From an uncultured Candidatus Saccharibacteria bacterium (GTDB lineage Bacteria; Patescibacteriota; Saccharimonadia; Saccharimonadales; Saccharimonadaceae): a DNA stretch of 46,554 nt. The notes under the pieces were generated by a model. The model saw only the letters and a list, made by a program, of their open reading frames with translations. It did no database searches and was not told where the DNA came from. Shown one piece after another: positions 1 through 8,323 of the stretch (its first letter is position 1; the number at the start of each line of letters is the position of its first letter). The position numbers were made by a program, and so were the translations under genes. The stretch covers positions 1-46,554 of the forward strand of contig CAMJEK010000003.1 in assembly GCA_946404685.1 (NCBI GenBank). Direction: 5' to 3'.

Positions 1-1443
1 CTGTCCCTAGATTTGCCAAGAAATACTTATACTCTAACCGTAAACCGTGATACATCTTATGTTTCTGCTGCATCCGGTGCTGGCACATATCGCTGGGGAC
101 AATCTGTGTCTATTAGTGCTACGGTTACTACTAATGGTGTATTCAACGGCTGGACTCAGACTGCTGGTACCGCTAGTTCATTTGGCAATGCTAATACTGC
201 TTCCACTACATTCACCATGCCAAAATCTAATGCCACGATTAAGGCAAACGGTAAGATCAAAACTTTCACTTGTACAAAGAGATACCGTCTCCAAAATGCG
301 GACGGCACTTATCCTTCGTCCTATGTGAGTGCTGGTACAGAAACTATAAACTATGGCGCTACATGTAGTTATTCGCAAACCTATTCTGGATACCAACAGC
401 AGTCTACTAGCAAAACCAACATGACAGCCAACGCAACGCTTAGTTTAGATTTGCCGAGGAATACCTATTGTATAACTGGGCTCAATAGTAGTACAGACTG
501 GTTTATGTATACTGGAGACTATGGGTGTGGTTTTCGTTGGGGGCAAACCGTTACAGCCTCTGGGGTTAACCTTGAACTGAGTGAGGTATTTGACAGTTGG
601 GGGATTCAAGGTACGGCTCCATCTGGATGGAATGACACTGCCAATCCTAATACCTTTACTATGCCACAGGGTGGTGTCACTTTTTACGTAAACTATAAAT
701 GCGGTCTCTCTGCCAATAAAGAGGTCTTCAGTTCGACGGAAGCGGGAGAGCACGCTTTCGTCGTCAGAGGGGTTTGTCCAGGCAGATACAAAATCCTTGC
801 TCTTGGTGCTCCAGGCGGAGATATTGATTCGGCCCATACTGGAGGTAATGGTGGACGCTCGATCGGTACTAAGAGTTTTTCAACTGAAACAGTATTATAT
901 ATTAACGTTGGTGGGGTGGGTACTTCGAATGGTTGTATAAACAGTAACTCGGTCTGCTTTGGCGGAACTAATGGTGGTGGTGCTGGACATGCGACTGCAT
1001 CAACTAGAGCTTCGTCCGGAGGTGGGGCCTCACATGTATCTACGGTGAGTGGTGGCCTGAATAATGCAAATGTCAGAAATGGGATTATTATTGTTGCCGG
1101 TGGTGGAGGGGGAGTTGTGTATAACGGTTCTGGCGCAAATGGTGGTCTGGGTGGCGGTGCTCAAGGGGGCAAAGGAAACTATAGCGGTTGTGATGGCGGA
1201 TCGCAAACGGCGGGTGGCTCGTCTAATTGTGTTGTGGCTGGCACGGCTGGTTTTGGCGGTTCGCAACTTGCGAATGGAACTACTGCTGCTGGAGGTGGCG
1301 GTGGATGGTTTGGTGGCGGTGCTGGTGAGACCGCTGGTGGTGGTGGCTCTGGATATCTTGGTAGTGGCCTCACGGATGCAACTATGGAAAATGGCATACA
1401 GGACAACTGGGGGAGAGTTACTATCACCTATCTTGGTAATTAA
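1..1443 (+). CDS. Glycine-rich modular surface protein, 3' part (5' end outside window)
   Basis: The frame is open from base 1, and the track start at 13 is an internal TTG, so the gene begins upstream of the window. What is visible is a divergent InlB-B-like repeat (ending in the motif FTMPKSNATI), a module starting CTKRYRLQNADGTYP, a second InlB-B-like repeat starting at LDLPRNTY, and from about residue 235 a glycine-rich module (PGRYKILALGAPGG, then runs of GGGGG) ending YLGN. The same modules in the same order form the C-terminal halves of the genes at 23689 and 26044, so this is a third family member. There is no LPXTG-type sorting signal at the C-terminus. By family resemblance it is an extracellular adhesin-like protein; ligand and anchoring are unknown. 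No clear intrinsic terminator follows. Cysteines are spaced in a way that could allow disulfides, in line with an extracellular location. Confidence 0.85.
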   Translation: MSLDLPRNTYTLTVNRDTSYVSAASGAGTYRWGQSVSISATVTTNGVFNGWTQTAGTASSFGNANTASTTFTMPKSNATIKANGKIKTFTCTKRYRLQNADGTYPSSYVSAGTETINYGATCSYSQTYSGYQQQSTSKTNMTANATLSLDLPRNTYCITGLNSSTDWFMYTGDYGCGFRWGQTVTASGVNLELSEVFDSWGIQGTAPSGWNDTANPNTFTMPQGGVTFYVNYKCGLSANKEVFSSTEAGEHAFVVRGVCPGRYKILALGAPGGDIDSAHTGGNGGRSIGTKSFSTETVLYINVGGVGTSNGCINSNSVCFGGTNGGGAGHATASTRASSGGGASHVSTVSGGLNNANVRNGIIIVAGGGGGVVYNGSGANGGLGGGAQGGKGNYSGCDGGSQTAGGSSNCVVAGTAGFGGSQLANGTTAAGGGGGWFGGGAGETAGGGGSGYLGSGLTDATMENGIQDNWGRVTITYLGN

Positions 1444-1496
1444 ACTTAGAAGTCATTAATGTAACCGCAAACATTTTCCTGAAAAGTGCACTGGGG

Positions 1497-1525
1497 TTGA
1501 CAACATAATCTCCCGTGCTAATGAT
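1497..1525 (+). promoter_or_regulatory. Possible distal sigma70 promoter upstream of recA
   Basis: A perfect TTGACA lies at 1497-1502, and AATGAT (4 of 6 to consensus) follows after 17 nt. It would add about 85 nt of leader to recA. The -10 match is weak, so this is tentative. No LexA-type operator was recognised nearby. Confidence 0.35.
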
Positions 1526-1579
1526 AACCATAGCTATGTCTTATCCGAAGTTTGTAGCCGTCTTCTGGGGCGCGACATG

Positions 1580-1588
1580 TGCTATAAT
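1580..1588 (+). promoter_or_regulatory. Extended -10 promoter of recA
   Basis: TGCTATAAT is a perfect extended -10 element placed 27 nt before the recA ATG at 1616. It overlaps the longer ORF-track start at 1577, which is why that start was rejected. No good -35 is present at the right distance. Confidence 0.6.
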
Positions 1589-1615
1589 AATAACAACTAT
1601 AAAAAAGGTAATACT

Positions 1616-2641
1616 ATGGCAAAAAAATCAGAAGCGGTGGCAGAAAAAACAGATAACGGCAAAAATGAAGCCTTGAAACTTGCGATTGCTCAAATCACAA
1701 AGCAATTCGGTGATGGCTCAATTATGAAACTCGGCGAAACTCCAAAAATGGATGTTGAGCTACTTCCTTCCGGTTCATTGTCTCTCGACTTGGCGCTCGG
1801 CGGAGGCTATCCTAAGGGGCGCATTATCGAAATCTATGGTCCAGAATCTTCTGGTAAAACTACCCTCACCCTTCATGCAATTGCTGAAATCCAAAAGCAA
1901 GGCGGCCAGGCAGCCTTCATTGATGCGGAGCACGCCCTTGATCCAGCCTATGCAAAACGCATCGGCGTCGACACAGCAAACCTCCTCATTTCTCAACCAG
2001 ACAATGGTGAGCAAGCTCTCGAAATTTGTGAAACCCTTGTTCGTTCCAACGCAGTCGATCTTATCGTAGTTGACTCTGTCGCTGCCCTCGTCCCACAGGC
2101 AGAAATTGATGGAGACATGGGTGACTCCCAAATGGGTCTTCAGGCTCGCTTGATGTCTCAGGCTATGCGCAAGCTGACCGGTATTATTAGCAAATCCAAA
2201 GCCACGGTCATCTTCATTAACCAGATTCGTATGAAGATTGGCGTCATGTTTGGCAACCCAGAAACCACGACTGGTGGTAACGCTCTCAAATTCTACGCTT
2301 CCGTTCGTCTTGATATTCGCCGCATTGGCCAAATTAAGGAAGGCGACAATGTAACCGGCAACCGCACTAAGGTTAAAGTTGTCAAAAACAAGATTGCTGC
2401 CCCATTCCGCACTGCCGAATTCGACATCATGTATAACGAAGGTATTTCTAAGACTGGTGACGTCCTCGACCTAGCAGTTCAATTCGGAATTATCGACAAG
2501 GCAGGCGCCTTCCTCAAATACAATGGTGAAACTATTGGCCAAGGTCGTGAAGCCGTGAAGAAACTCTTCAAAGAAAAGCCAGAATTCATGGCCGAAATCG
2601 AAGCTAAGGTCCGCGAAAAAGCTAAAGAAGCAGAAGAATAA
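1616..2641 (+). CDS. recA: RecA recombinase
   Basis: RecA binds single-stranded DNA and drives homologous strand exchange in the cytoplasm. The protein (341 aa from this start) has the Walker A motif GPESSGKTT, the Walker B region [12 protein letters not shown], the L2-type stretch [21 protein letters not shown] and an acidic/lysine-rich C-tail. Length is normal and no intein is seen. I chose ATG 1616 (MAKKSEAV) over 1577 because the upstream codons lie in the promoter -10 box and because AAAAAAGGTA precedes 1616. It heads a cluster with a NUDIX gene 3 nt downstream and recX, its usual modulator, next. The short gaps suggest one transcript. Confidence 0.97.
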   Translation: MAKKSEAVAEKTDNGKNEALKLAIAQITKQFGDGSIMKLGETPKMDVELLPSGSLSLDLALGGGYPKGRIIEIYGPESSGKTTLTLHAIAEIQKQGGQAAFIDAEHALDPAYAKRIGVDTANLLISQPDNGEQALEICETLVRSNAVDLIVVDSVAALVPQAEIDGDMGDSQMGLQARLMSQAMRKLTGIISKSKATVIFINQIRMKIGVMFGNPETTTGGNALKFYASVRLDIRRIGQIKEGDNVTGNRTKVKVVKNKIAAPFRTAEFDIMYNEGISKTGDVLDLAVQFGIIDKAGAFLKYNGETIGQGREAVKKLFKEKPEFMAEIEAKVREKAKEAEE

Positions 2642-2644
2642 TTT

Positions 2645-3190
2645 ATGGAACATCCAGGCGAACTTTGGCAGGAGTATGATTTTAATGGCGAACGCATAGG
2701 GAACGGCCTTGTTCCTGGCGAATGTTATAAAACCGGCTTTAAGCTCGCCGGCGGGGCTGCGGTTATGTTATACCGTGTCCGGGATAAAGAAATCGAGTTC
2801 TTATTCCAGCATCGTTCCAAATCTCTTCGTGGGAATCCGGACAAATGGGATGTTTCGGCTGGCGGCCACATCAATGTTGGCGAATCAAAACTAGATACTA
2901 TGGTCCGAGAGGCCAGAGAAGAAATTGGCGTCTTGCTGGACAAATCCAAACTCGAATTCTCGGACACCTATGTTCGTGGCGATGCGCTTATTAATCTATA
3001 TTTCTACGATTGGACCAACGAGGAAGACAACTTTTCTTTTGATGATAAAGAAGTCGAGGAAGTCTTGTGGGTAAAAGAAGATGATCTCGAAACTTTTTGG
3101 CCAAAGCTAAAACCACAGATTTTGGACGATGAAGTTTTTGCCGCTGCCATGAAATACAAAATCCAGCAACTAAAAAAGTCATGGAAATAA
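2645..3190 (+). CDS. NUDIX hydrolase family protein
   Basis: The 181-aa protein carries a complete NUDIX box, G-x5-E-x7-REAREEIGV, at about residues 78-100 (starting GGHINVGE). NUDIX enzymes use this helix to bind divalent metal and cleave nucleoside diphosphates linked to another group. The N-terminus (EYDFNGERIGN, then a beta strand and FLFQHRS) resembles the YfcD / isopentenyl-diphosphate isomerase-like branch, but the isomerase active-site residues were not established here. The substrate is unknown. It lies 3 nt after recA and overlaps recX by 10 nt, so it is probably co-transcribed with both; a role in sanitising oxidised nucleotides is possible but only inferred from position. Confidence 0.85.
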   Translation: MEHPGELWQEYDFNGERIGNGLVPGECYKTGFKLAGGAAVMLYRVRDKEIEFLFQHRSKSLRGNPDKWDVSAGGHINVGESKLDTMVREAREEIGVLLDKSKLEFSDTYVRGDALINLYFYDWTNEEDNFSFDDKEVEEVLWVKEDDLETFWPKLKPQILDDEVFAAAMKYKIQQLKKSWK

Positions 3191-3849
3191 TAAGCCTAAA
3201 ATCGGAAGACTCTGGAAGGGCCGAGCTAAAAATCACAGATATTAAGCAGGCCGTCAAAAACCCTAACCGTGCCAATGTTTTTGTTAATAACGAATACTCA
3301 TTCTCGCTCGACATTGCTCAACTCGTTGACGAAAAACTCAAGATTGGTACGGTTCTCACCGCCGAAAAATTAAATGAGTTAAAAGATAAATCTGAATACG
3401 GAAAACTTTATCAACGTACGCTCGAATGGGTTCTCACTCGCCCGCATTCAATCAAAGAAACCAACGATTATTTATTTAAAAAAGAGGTGCGCTCCGAAAG
3501 AGACATCTCGCGTTTTCGGGACGAGATTCTTGAGCGACTAATTTCAAAAGGCCACCTTGATGACAAGCGCTTCGCCGAGTACTACGTCGAAAATCGTTTT
3601 GTCTCGAAAGGAATTTCCAAGAAGCGCATGCGCATGGAACTGATGAAAAAGGGGATTAAAAGCGAAATAATTGACGATGTATTAAATTCGAGTGCACGAA
3701 ACGATGAAGCAGAAATCAAAAAAATCATCGCCAAAAAACGTAATAAATACGACGATGAAAAGCTAATTAATTATCTTGTTCGTCAGGGTTTTGGTTTTGA
3801 GCTGGCGCGTACTCTGGTTCAGGATCCGGATTCTTGCGGAACGGATTAA
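3181..3849 (+). CDS. recX: RecX-type regulator of RecA
   Basis: RecX binds RecA filaments and usually inhibits them. The 222-aa protein has the typical three-helix repeats: ERTLEWVLTRPHS-like region (residues 79-95, YQRTLEWVLTRPHS), ISKGHLDDKRFAEYYVENR and KKRMRMELMKKGIKSEIID, which match RecX repeats. An N-terminal beta-rich extension of about 60 aa precedes them, as in Firmicutes and CPR RecX. It starts inside the 3' end of the NUDIX gene (10-nt overlap). Its 3' end overlaps the convergent PRC-barrel gene by 83 nt, which is unusually long (see findings). Location next to recA supports the call. Confidence 0.9.
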   Translation: MEIISLKSEDSGRAELKITDIKQAVKNPNRANVFVNNEYSFSLDIAQLVDEKLKIGTVLTAEKLNELKDKSEYGKLYQRTLEWVLTRPHSIKETNDYLFKKEVRSERDISRFRDEILERLISKGHLDDKRFAEYYVENRFVSKGISKKRMRMELMKKGIKSEIIDDVLNSSARNDEAEIKKIIAKKRNKYDDEKLINYLVRQGFGFELARTLVQDPDSCGTD

Positions 3850-4384
3850 CAAAATTCGGGATAAAATCTTCGTGTTCTAGGCGCTCTTTGATTTTCTTCT
3901 CTTCGTCCTTCACGATGACTTTGTAGTCATTGATCTCGACGATTTCAGAACGTGGAATTGTCAATTCGGAATCAAAAAATGATTTGAGTGCTGGACGTTG
4001 GACGATGAGCTGTTGAATAATGAAATCGTTTTCTGTACAGGTAAAGCCAGAGACCTTGCCAAGCCTAGATTTCTTTTTAGTTTCGACTTTGAGACCAATT
4101 AAATCGAACTTGAGTTTCAAGACCTTTGCGATCTTCACGACGTCATCTTCGGAAACGATTTCCTCGATAGAATCAATGACCATTCCATATTGAGAAAACT
4201 CGCGCACGCTCTTGATGTCGAGGACATGTTCGTCTTTTCCGTCGACGAGTGGGCCATGTACGAGAAATCCAAGAATCTTCAAATCATCTGGATCAATAAT
4301 CGCTTTGCGCGTCCATGCAACTGGACCGCCGGCCTGCAAGCTTAAGACTGGTGTTTCAATTAACTTCGACCCATTGATTAACAT
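3767..4384 (-). CDS. PRC-barrel domain protein
   Basis: The 205-aa protein has two short beta-barrel-like segments: residues 1-80 (LSLQAGGPVAWTRKAIIDPDDLKILGF region) and 90-165 (KLKFDLIGLKVETKKKSRLGKV region), each fitting the PRC-barrel pattern of a strand with G-K-V followed by D/E-rich turns. PRC barrels occur in RimM and in small RNA- or protein-binding proteins; the exact role here is unknown. The C-terminus is a disordered Pro/Glu/Gln tail that is encoded antisense to the last 28 codons of recX. Its start sits 6 nt after a perfect minus-strand TATAAT, suggesting leaderless mRNA. Confidence 0.75.
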   Translation of the reverse strand: MLINGSKLIETPVLSLQAGGPVAWTRKAIIDPDDLKILGFLVHGPLVDGKDEHVLDIKSVREFSQYGMVIDSIEEIVSEDDVVKIAKVLKLKFDLIGLKVETKKKSRLGKVSGFTCTENDFIIQQLIVQRPALKSFFDSELTIPRSEIVEINDYKVIVKDEEKKIKERLEHEDFIPNFVNPFRKNPDPEPEYAPAQNQNPDEQDN

Positions 4385-4390
4385 AACCTA

Positions 4391-4396
4391 ATTATA
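4391..4396 (-). promoter_or_regulatory. Leaderless-type -10 box for the PRC-barrel gene
   Basis: TATAAT on the minus strand is followed by exactly 6 nt and then the ATG at 4384. Transcription would begin at the start codon. Confidence 0.65.
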
Positions 4397-4443
4397 TCAC
4401 AAGTGGCACTTGTCTATCTCTGGAAAAAATGCCTCAAAAATGT

Positions 4444-4449
4444 TATAAT
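4444..4449 (+). promoter_or_regulatory. -10 box of lepA, near-leaderless
   Basis: TATAAT lies 9 nt before the ATG at 4459. The longer ORF-track start at 4429 lies upstream of this box and would not be transcribed from it. Confidence 0.6.
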
Positions 4450-4458
4450 TTTCATTAC

Positions 4459-6258
4459 ATGAATCCTGAGAAAATCCGAAATTTTTGCATTATTGCCCAT
4501 ATCGATCACGGCAAGTCCACTCTCGCAGATCGCATGATGGAAATAACTGGCACCGTAGAGAAGCGCGAAATGAAAGCGCAGCTTCTTGATTCAATGGAAC
4601 TTGAACGCGAAAAAGGTATCACAATTAAACTCACCCCAGTCACGATGAACTGGAAGGGCTATATGCTAAATCTTATCGACACTCCGGGACACGTCGATTT
4701 TTCTTACGAAGTCTCGCGAAGCCTTCAAGCAGTCGAAACGGCTGTGCTCGTAGTTGATGCTACGCAAGGTATTCAGGCTCAGACTTTGGCCAACGTTTAT
4801 CTTGCCATTGAACAAAATCTCGAGATTATTCCAGTTATCAATAAAATCGATCTTCCGGCTGCGGATGTTGAAAAAGTTTCTGCCGAAATTATTAATCTTC
4901 TTGGCTGCAAAAAAGAGGATATCATCGGAGTCTCTGCTAAAACCGGACTTAATGTTGACCAGGTTCTAGACAAAATTGTTGAGAAAGGTCCATCAGCAGG
5001 AAAGCAACATCCGGAGCTCCCAGCGGATGGCACAGAACCAACTCGTGCCCTTATCTTTGATTCTTATTTCGACGATTATCGCGGTGTCGTTCTTTACGTG
5101 CGCGTTGTTGATGGGACAATTCCAAAAAATTCTGAAATCCACATGATGGCAAACCATAACAATGGTCTCGCTCTTGAAGTAGGGAAACTCACTCCAAAAA
5201 TGTCGCCAAAAGACGACCTAAAAGAAGGTGAAATTGGTTACATCGTCACTAATCTTAAAACCACTCGCGAAGCAAAAGTTGGTGATACTGTTACGCTTGC
5301 CAAAAAGCAAGCCACCGACCCACTTCCGGGCTACAAGGAAGTCTTGCCGTTCGTCTATGCTGGTTTCTTCCCAGTTTCAAACGATCAATACAAGGACTTA
5401 AAAGAAGCAATCGAAAAACTTGCCCTCTCTGATTCAGCACTGAGATTCGAACCAGAAAATTCCCCAGTTTTGGGATTTGGTCTTCGTATTGGTTTTCTTG
5501 GGCTGCTTCACATGGATATTATCAGGGAACGTCTCGAACGTGAGTTTAAACTAGATTTAATTGTTACGAACCCATCGACCAACTATCACGTCGTCCTAAA
5601 CAACAATGAAGAAATCGAAATCAAATCTGCTGCCGACCTTCCGGATATTTCTGAAGTTAAGGAAATCAAAGAGCCGTGGGTCAAGGGCGAGATTATTTTG
5701 CCATCAAATATGATTGGAAACGTCCTAAATCTAATCAATGAAAAGCGCGGACATCAAACCAACCTCAGCTATATCGAAGATCGCGCCGTGATTGACTTTG
5801 AAGCCCCAATGGCCAACTTGTTGACTGACTTTTATGATCAATTGAAATCCGCAACCTCCGGCTACGCCTCGTTTAACTATGAGCTTAGTGGTTACCATAC
5901 CGAAGATCTCGTTCGTGTCGACTTTCTTATCGCCGGCAACAAGATGGACGCACTTTCAATCATGTGTCATAAAACCGAAGCTGACAAAATCGGTAGGGAA
6001 ACAACGAAGAAATTGAAGGAAGTTATTCCCCGCCAAAATTTCGAAGTTGCCATCCAGGCTGCTGTTGGTGCCCGTATCATCTCTCGAGAAACTATCGGTG
6101 CGTATCGCAAAGATGTGACAGTAAAAATCCATACTGGCGACCGTGATCGCAAAGCTAAACTTCTTGAAAAACAGAAACGTGGCAAGGCACGCTTGAAGCG
6201 TTTTGGAAAAATCGACATCCCGTCAGACGCATTCACCGTCATGTTAAAACGCGACTAA
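4459..6258 (+). CDS. lepA: Elongation factor 4 (LepA), ribosome-associated GTPase
   Basis: LepA/EF4 is a translational GTPase that acts on stalled or initiating ribosomes. The 599-aa protein has G1 AHIDHGKST, G2/G3 EREKGITIK and DTPGHVDF, G4 NKIDLP and G5 SAKTG, then EF-G-like domains II, III and V, and the LepA-specific C-terminal domain (GRETTKKLKEVIPRQNFEVA; ends KRFGKIDIPSDAFTVMLKRD region). Length is typical. I chose MNPEKIRNF at 4459 because it matches the family start and lies just after the -10 box. It is divergent from the PRC-barrel gene, with the two -10 boxes only about 50 bp apart. Confidence 0.97.
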   Translation: MNPEKIRNFCIIAHIDHGKSTLADRMMEITGTVEKREMKAQLLDSMELEREKGITIKLTPVTMNWKGYMLNLIDTPGHVDFSYEVSRSLQAVETAVLVVDATQGIQAQTLANVYLAIEQNLEIIPVINKIDLPAADVEKVSAEIINLLGCKKEDIIGVSAKTGLNVDQVLDKIVEKGPSAGKQHPELPADGTEPTRALIFDSYFDDYRGVVLYVRVVDGTIPKNSEIHMMANHNNGLALEVGKLTPKMSPKDDLKEGEIGYIVTNLKTTREAKVGDTVTLAKKQATDPLPGYKEVLPFVYAGFFPVSNDQYKDLKEAIEKLALSDSALRFEPENSPVLGFGLRIGFLGLLHMDIIRERLEREFKLDLIVTNPSTNYHVVLNNNEEIEIKSAADLPDISEVKEIKEPWVKGEIILPSNMIGNVLNLINEKRGHQTNLSYIEDRAVIDFEAPMANLLTDFYDQLKSATSGYASFNYELSGYHTEDLVRVDFLIAGNKMDALSIMCHKTEADKIGRETTKKLKEVIPRQNFEVAIQAAVGARIISRETIGAYRKDVTVKIHTGDRDRKAKLLEKQKRGKARLKRFGKIDIPSDAFTVMLKRD

Positions 6259-6263
6259 TTTGC

Positions 6264-6269
6264 TATAAT
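6264..6269 (+). promoter_or_regulatory. Leaderless-type -10 box
   Basis: TATAAT, 6 nt, then ATG 6276. It lies directly after the lepA stop codon, so the two small envelope genes have their own promoter. Confidence 0.65.
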
Positions 6270-6275
6270 AAAAAT

Positions 6276-6776
6276 ATGAAGAAAATCGCACTTGGTTTTT
6301 CAATCGTCTTGGCATTTATGCCACTAACTACTCTCGCTCTAACTAGTGATCAAGAGGCGGTTATTTCTGGAGAATGCGATACAATCCGTGAGACGTTGAA
6401 AATGATTCAGCGCGCCGATTCAAAAGTCCGCACCCACCTTGGCGCCTACTATGAAAACATCCTCAACAAGTTTATGAAGCCGCTAAACAACCGTCTAGTT
6501 GAAACGAATATTCCAAGCAACGAATTGATTAATGCTCAGGTTAATCTCAAAAACGCCAAAGATAAATTTTCCGAAGACTTCATTGTCTACCAAAGAATTC
6601 TTGGTGACGAATTAATCCAAATCGACTGCCGCAATAATCCTAAAGGTTTTTATGATAAACTCGTCGAAGTACGACAAGCTCGCGCTATTGTTCGAGATGA
6701 TGTTCAGAAAACCAACGCTTTAATCTACGAATATCGTAATTCGGTTACGAGAATGATGGAGGGTCTAAATGACTAA
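6276..6776 (+). CDS. Small secreted or periplasm-facing protein with signal peptide
   Basis: I do not recognise a named family. The 166-aa protein begins MKKIALGFSIVLAFMPLTTLA, a clear signal peptide with a probable cleavage near LALT (about residue 22). The rest is mostly helical (KMIQRADSKVRTHLGAYYENILNKFMKPLNN) with two cysteines, at ECDT and IDCRN, that could pair outside the membrane. It overlaps the next gene by 8 nt, so the two products are probably made together and may form a membrane pair. Function unknown. Confidence 0.75.
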   Translation: MKKIALGFSIVLAFMPLTTLALTSDQEAVISGECDTIRETLKMIQRADSKVRTHLGAYYENILNKFMKPLNNRLVETNIPSNELINAQVNLKNAKDKFSEDFIVYQRILGDELIQIDCRNNPKGFYDKLVEVRQARAIVRDDVQKTNALIYEYRNSVTRMMEGLND

Positions 6777-7098
6777 AGGCGGACGAAACTTGCTGATTCT
6801 TGGAGTTGCCGCAGTTGCTATTTCTGTTGTTGCGACTGGAGTAAGCCTCCTTATCTATCATAATTCTGGCGACATTTATCTCGATCGCTCCCGACCAGGC
6901 TTTTTGCCAGACGAAGAGGAAATTGAAGAAGAGGAAACCAAGCGTGAAAACTCCTACGAGTTTAGTAGTGAGGGTGAGATTAATAAATCCGTTATGAAAG
7001 AATATTTGGAAAAACTTGATCAAGAAATCCAGGGAATCAAGGCTGTCGAAAAACCGTATAGTGATGATGCCCTCTACGATTCAGTCTTTGGGCTTTAG
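6769..7098 (+). CDS. Small single-pass membrane protein
   Basis: The 109-aa protein has one N-terminal membrane segment (LLILGVAAVAISVVATGVSLLIY, about residues 8-31) and then an acidic, probably disordered stretch (DEEEIEEEE) and a short helix. No domain is recognised. The start overlaps the preceding gene by 8 nt. Its TAG stop overlaps the stop codon of the convergent murC by 4 nt (TTAG shared), leaving no room for a terminator between them. Confidence 0.7.
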   Translation: MTKGGRNLLILGVAAVAISVVATGVSLLIYHNSGDIYLDRSRPGFLPDEEEIEEEETKRENSYEFSSEGEINKSVMKEYLEKLDQEIQGIKAVEKPYSDDALYDSVFGL

Positions 7099-8309
7099 TC
7101 TTTGAACGTTTCCCTGGCGAAGCTGTCATTTTCGCCAGTTAGAATCATTAGAATTAGATAGCCGTTGTCGCGGTACTCGTTGAGTTTTACTGCAAGTGCG
7201 TCGTTCATTTCTGCGGGTTCGGCAATCTCCGGATTCTCGAGCTCCTTAATTAAATCTTCTGGGGTCAAAATTGGAAGCTCAGGATTCTCGCGCGTCAAAA
7301 ATGTTGGTAGCCAAAACAGCTTCTTTACTTTATCGAACGTATTCTTGTACATGTGACGGACTTCTAATTGGCGCATATTTTGAAGCGGTTGATAAGCAAC
7401 CACTACGCCATTTAGTCCCAACCTTTCGGACTCTTCGAGCGCAATATTAATTACAGTTTCTACCTCTTCTGGGTGGTGGGCATAATCAGAATAAACATTC
7501 TTCGCGACTTTTTCAAAACGACGACCGACTCCTGGAAACTCATTGATGACTGCAATAATTTCCTCTTCGGAAAGTTCCGGCATCAAAATTTTGAATGCAC
7601 GAAGCGCAAGCGTCGCATCAAAGCGGCGAGCCTCGCCCACGAGAGTGATACGTTTGTCCGATTCCCCGCCTTCGATTACGATTTCTGATTGCGCCCTAAA
7701 TTGATCAAACGCTGCATGATAATCCTCGCGAGTAGGATAAATATCGGCATGGTCATAAGTTTCAGACGGAATTATTGAAATATATGGATGGAAATGTAGG
7801 AAGTTACGATCAAATTCATCGGCTTCGTAGATAAAGTACTTATCTCCCGCTTTATACGAACCAGCCGGCGCAAACTTCAAAGTCGAGCCAACAATGTGTG
7901 CTGCAGGAAGACCAAATTTTTGGCCCAAGAAAACCAGAAGAGCGGTGGTTGTAGTTTTACCGTGAGTTCCGGCAACTGCAATCATTTTCATTCCCGCCTC
8001 CTTTAGAATAAATGCAATCAATTCATCACGTTTTGAAATCTTAATTCCAAGTTGCTTTGCGGCCAAGTATTCCGGGTTATCGCTCTTAATCGCGGATGAA
8101 TGGACATACCAATCCACGTCGCCAAGTTCTTCTAGGAAGGTTCCGTCTTGTGGACCGATTTTTACCTTAATATTTCGTTTCTCGAGTTCTGGCATCATGT
8201 CACCATCAGAGGCAAGGTCTGACCCCACAACTTCAATACCAGCGTCGCTTGCCATCAATGCTAGTGGCCCCATCCCCTTTCCAGATATACCAGAGATATA
8301 TATTTTCAT
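7095..8309 (-). CDS. murC: Mur ligase, MurC-type (UDP-N-acetylmuramate--alanine ligase)
   Basis: MurC adds the first amino acid to UDP-MurNAc in cytoplasmic peptidoglycan precursor synthesis. Visible features are the N-terminal Rossmann motif ISGISGKGMGPLA, the ATP-binding loop AGTHGKTTTTA (about residue 113), the central E-A-D-E-F-D-R-N segment, and the C-terminal YSDYAHHPEEV motif typical of MurC and Mpl. At 404 aa it is shorter than the usual 440-490 aa, mainly in the C-terminal domain. Mpl (murein peptide ligase) shares the same motifs, so that is the main alternative; MurC is preferred because a minimal genome needs the biosynthetic enzyme. It starts 6 nt after a minus-strand TAAAAT box that overlaps the tsaE promoter. 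Confidence 0.85.
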   Translation of the reverse strand: MKIYISGISGKGMGPLALMASDAGIEVVGSDLASDGDMMPELEKRNIKVKIGPQDGTFLEELGDVDWYVHSSAIKSDNPEYLAAKQLGIKISKRDELIAFILKEAGMKMIAVAGTHGKTTTTALLVFLGQKFGLPAAHIVGSTLKFAPAGSYKAGDKYFIYEADEFDRNFLHFHPYISIIPSETYDHADIYPTREDYHAAFDQFRAQSEIVIEGGESDKRITLVGEARRFDATLALRAFKILMPELSEEEIIAVINEFPGVGRRFEKVAKNVYSDYAHHPEEVETVINIALEESERLGLNGVVVAYQPLQNMRQLEVRHMYKNTFDKVKKLFWLPTFLTRENPELPILTPEDLIKELENPEIAEPAEMNDALAVKLNEYRDNGYLILMILTGENDSFARETFKD

Positions 8310-8311
8310 GA

Positions 8312-8321
8312 TATAATTTTA
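8312..8321. promoter_or_regulatory. Overlapping divergent -10 boxes for murC (-) and tsaE (+)
   Basis: Plus-strand TATAAT occupies 8312-8317 and minus-strand TAAAAT occupies 8316-8321. Each is exactly 6 nt from its own ATG (8324 on plus, 8309 on minus). The whole intergenic gap is 14 bp. Confidence 0.7.
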
Positions 8322-8323
8322 CC

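Noticed and set aside
1064-1459. 131-aa plus-strand ORF inside the first surface gene
   Set aside because: Out-of-frame shadow of the glycine-rich module with no start signal.
1577-1615. Longer recA N-terminus ([10 protein letters not shown])
   Set aside because: These codons coincide with the TATAAT promoter box and do not resemble RecA.
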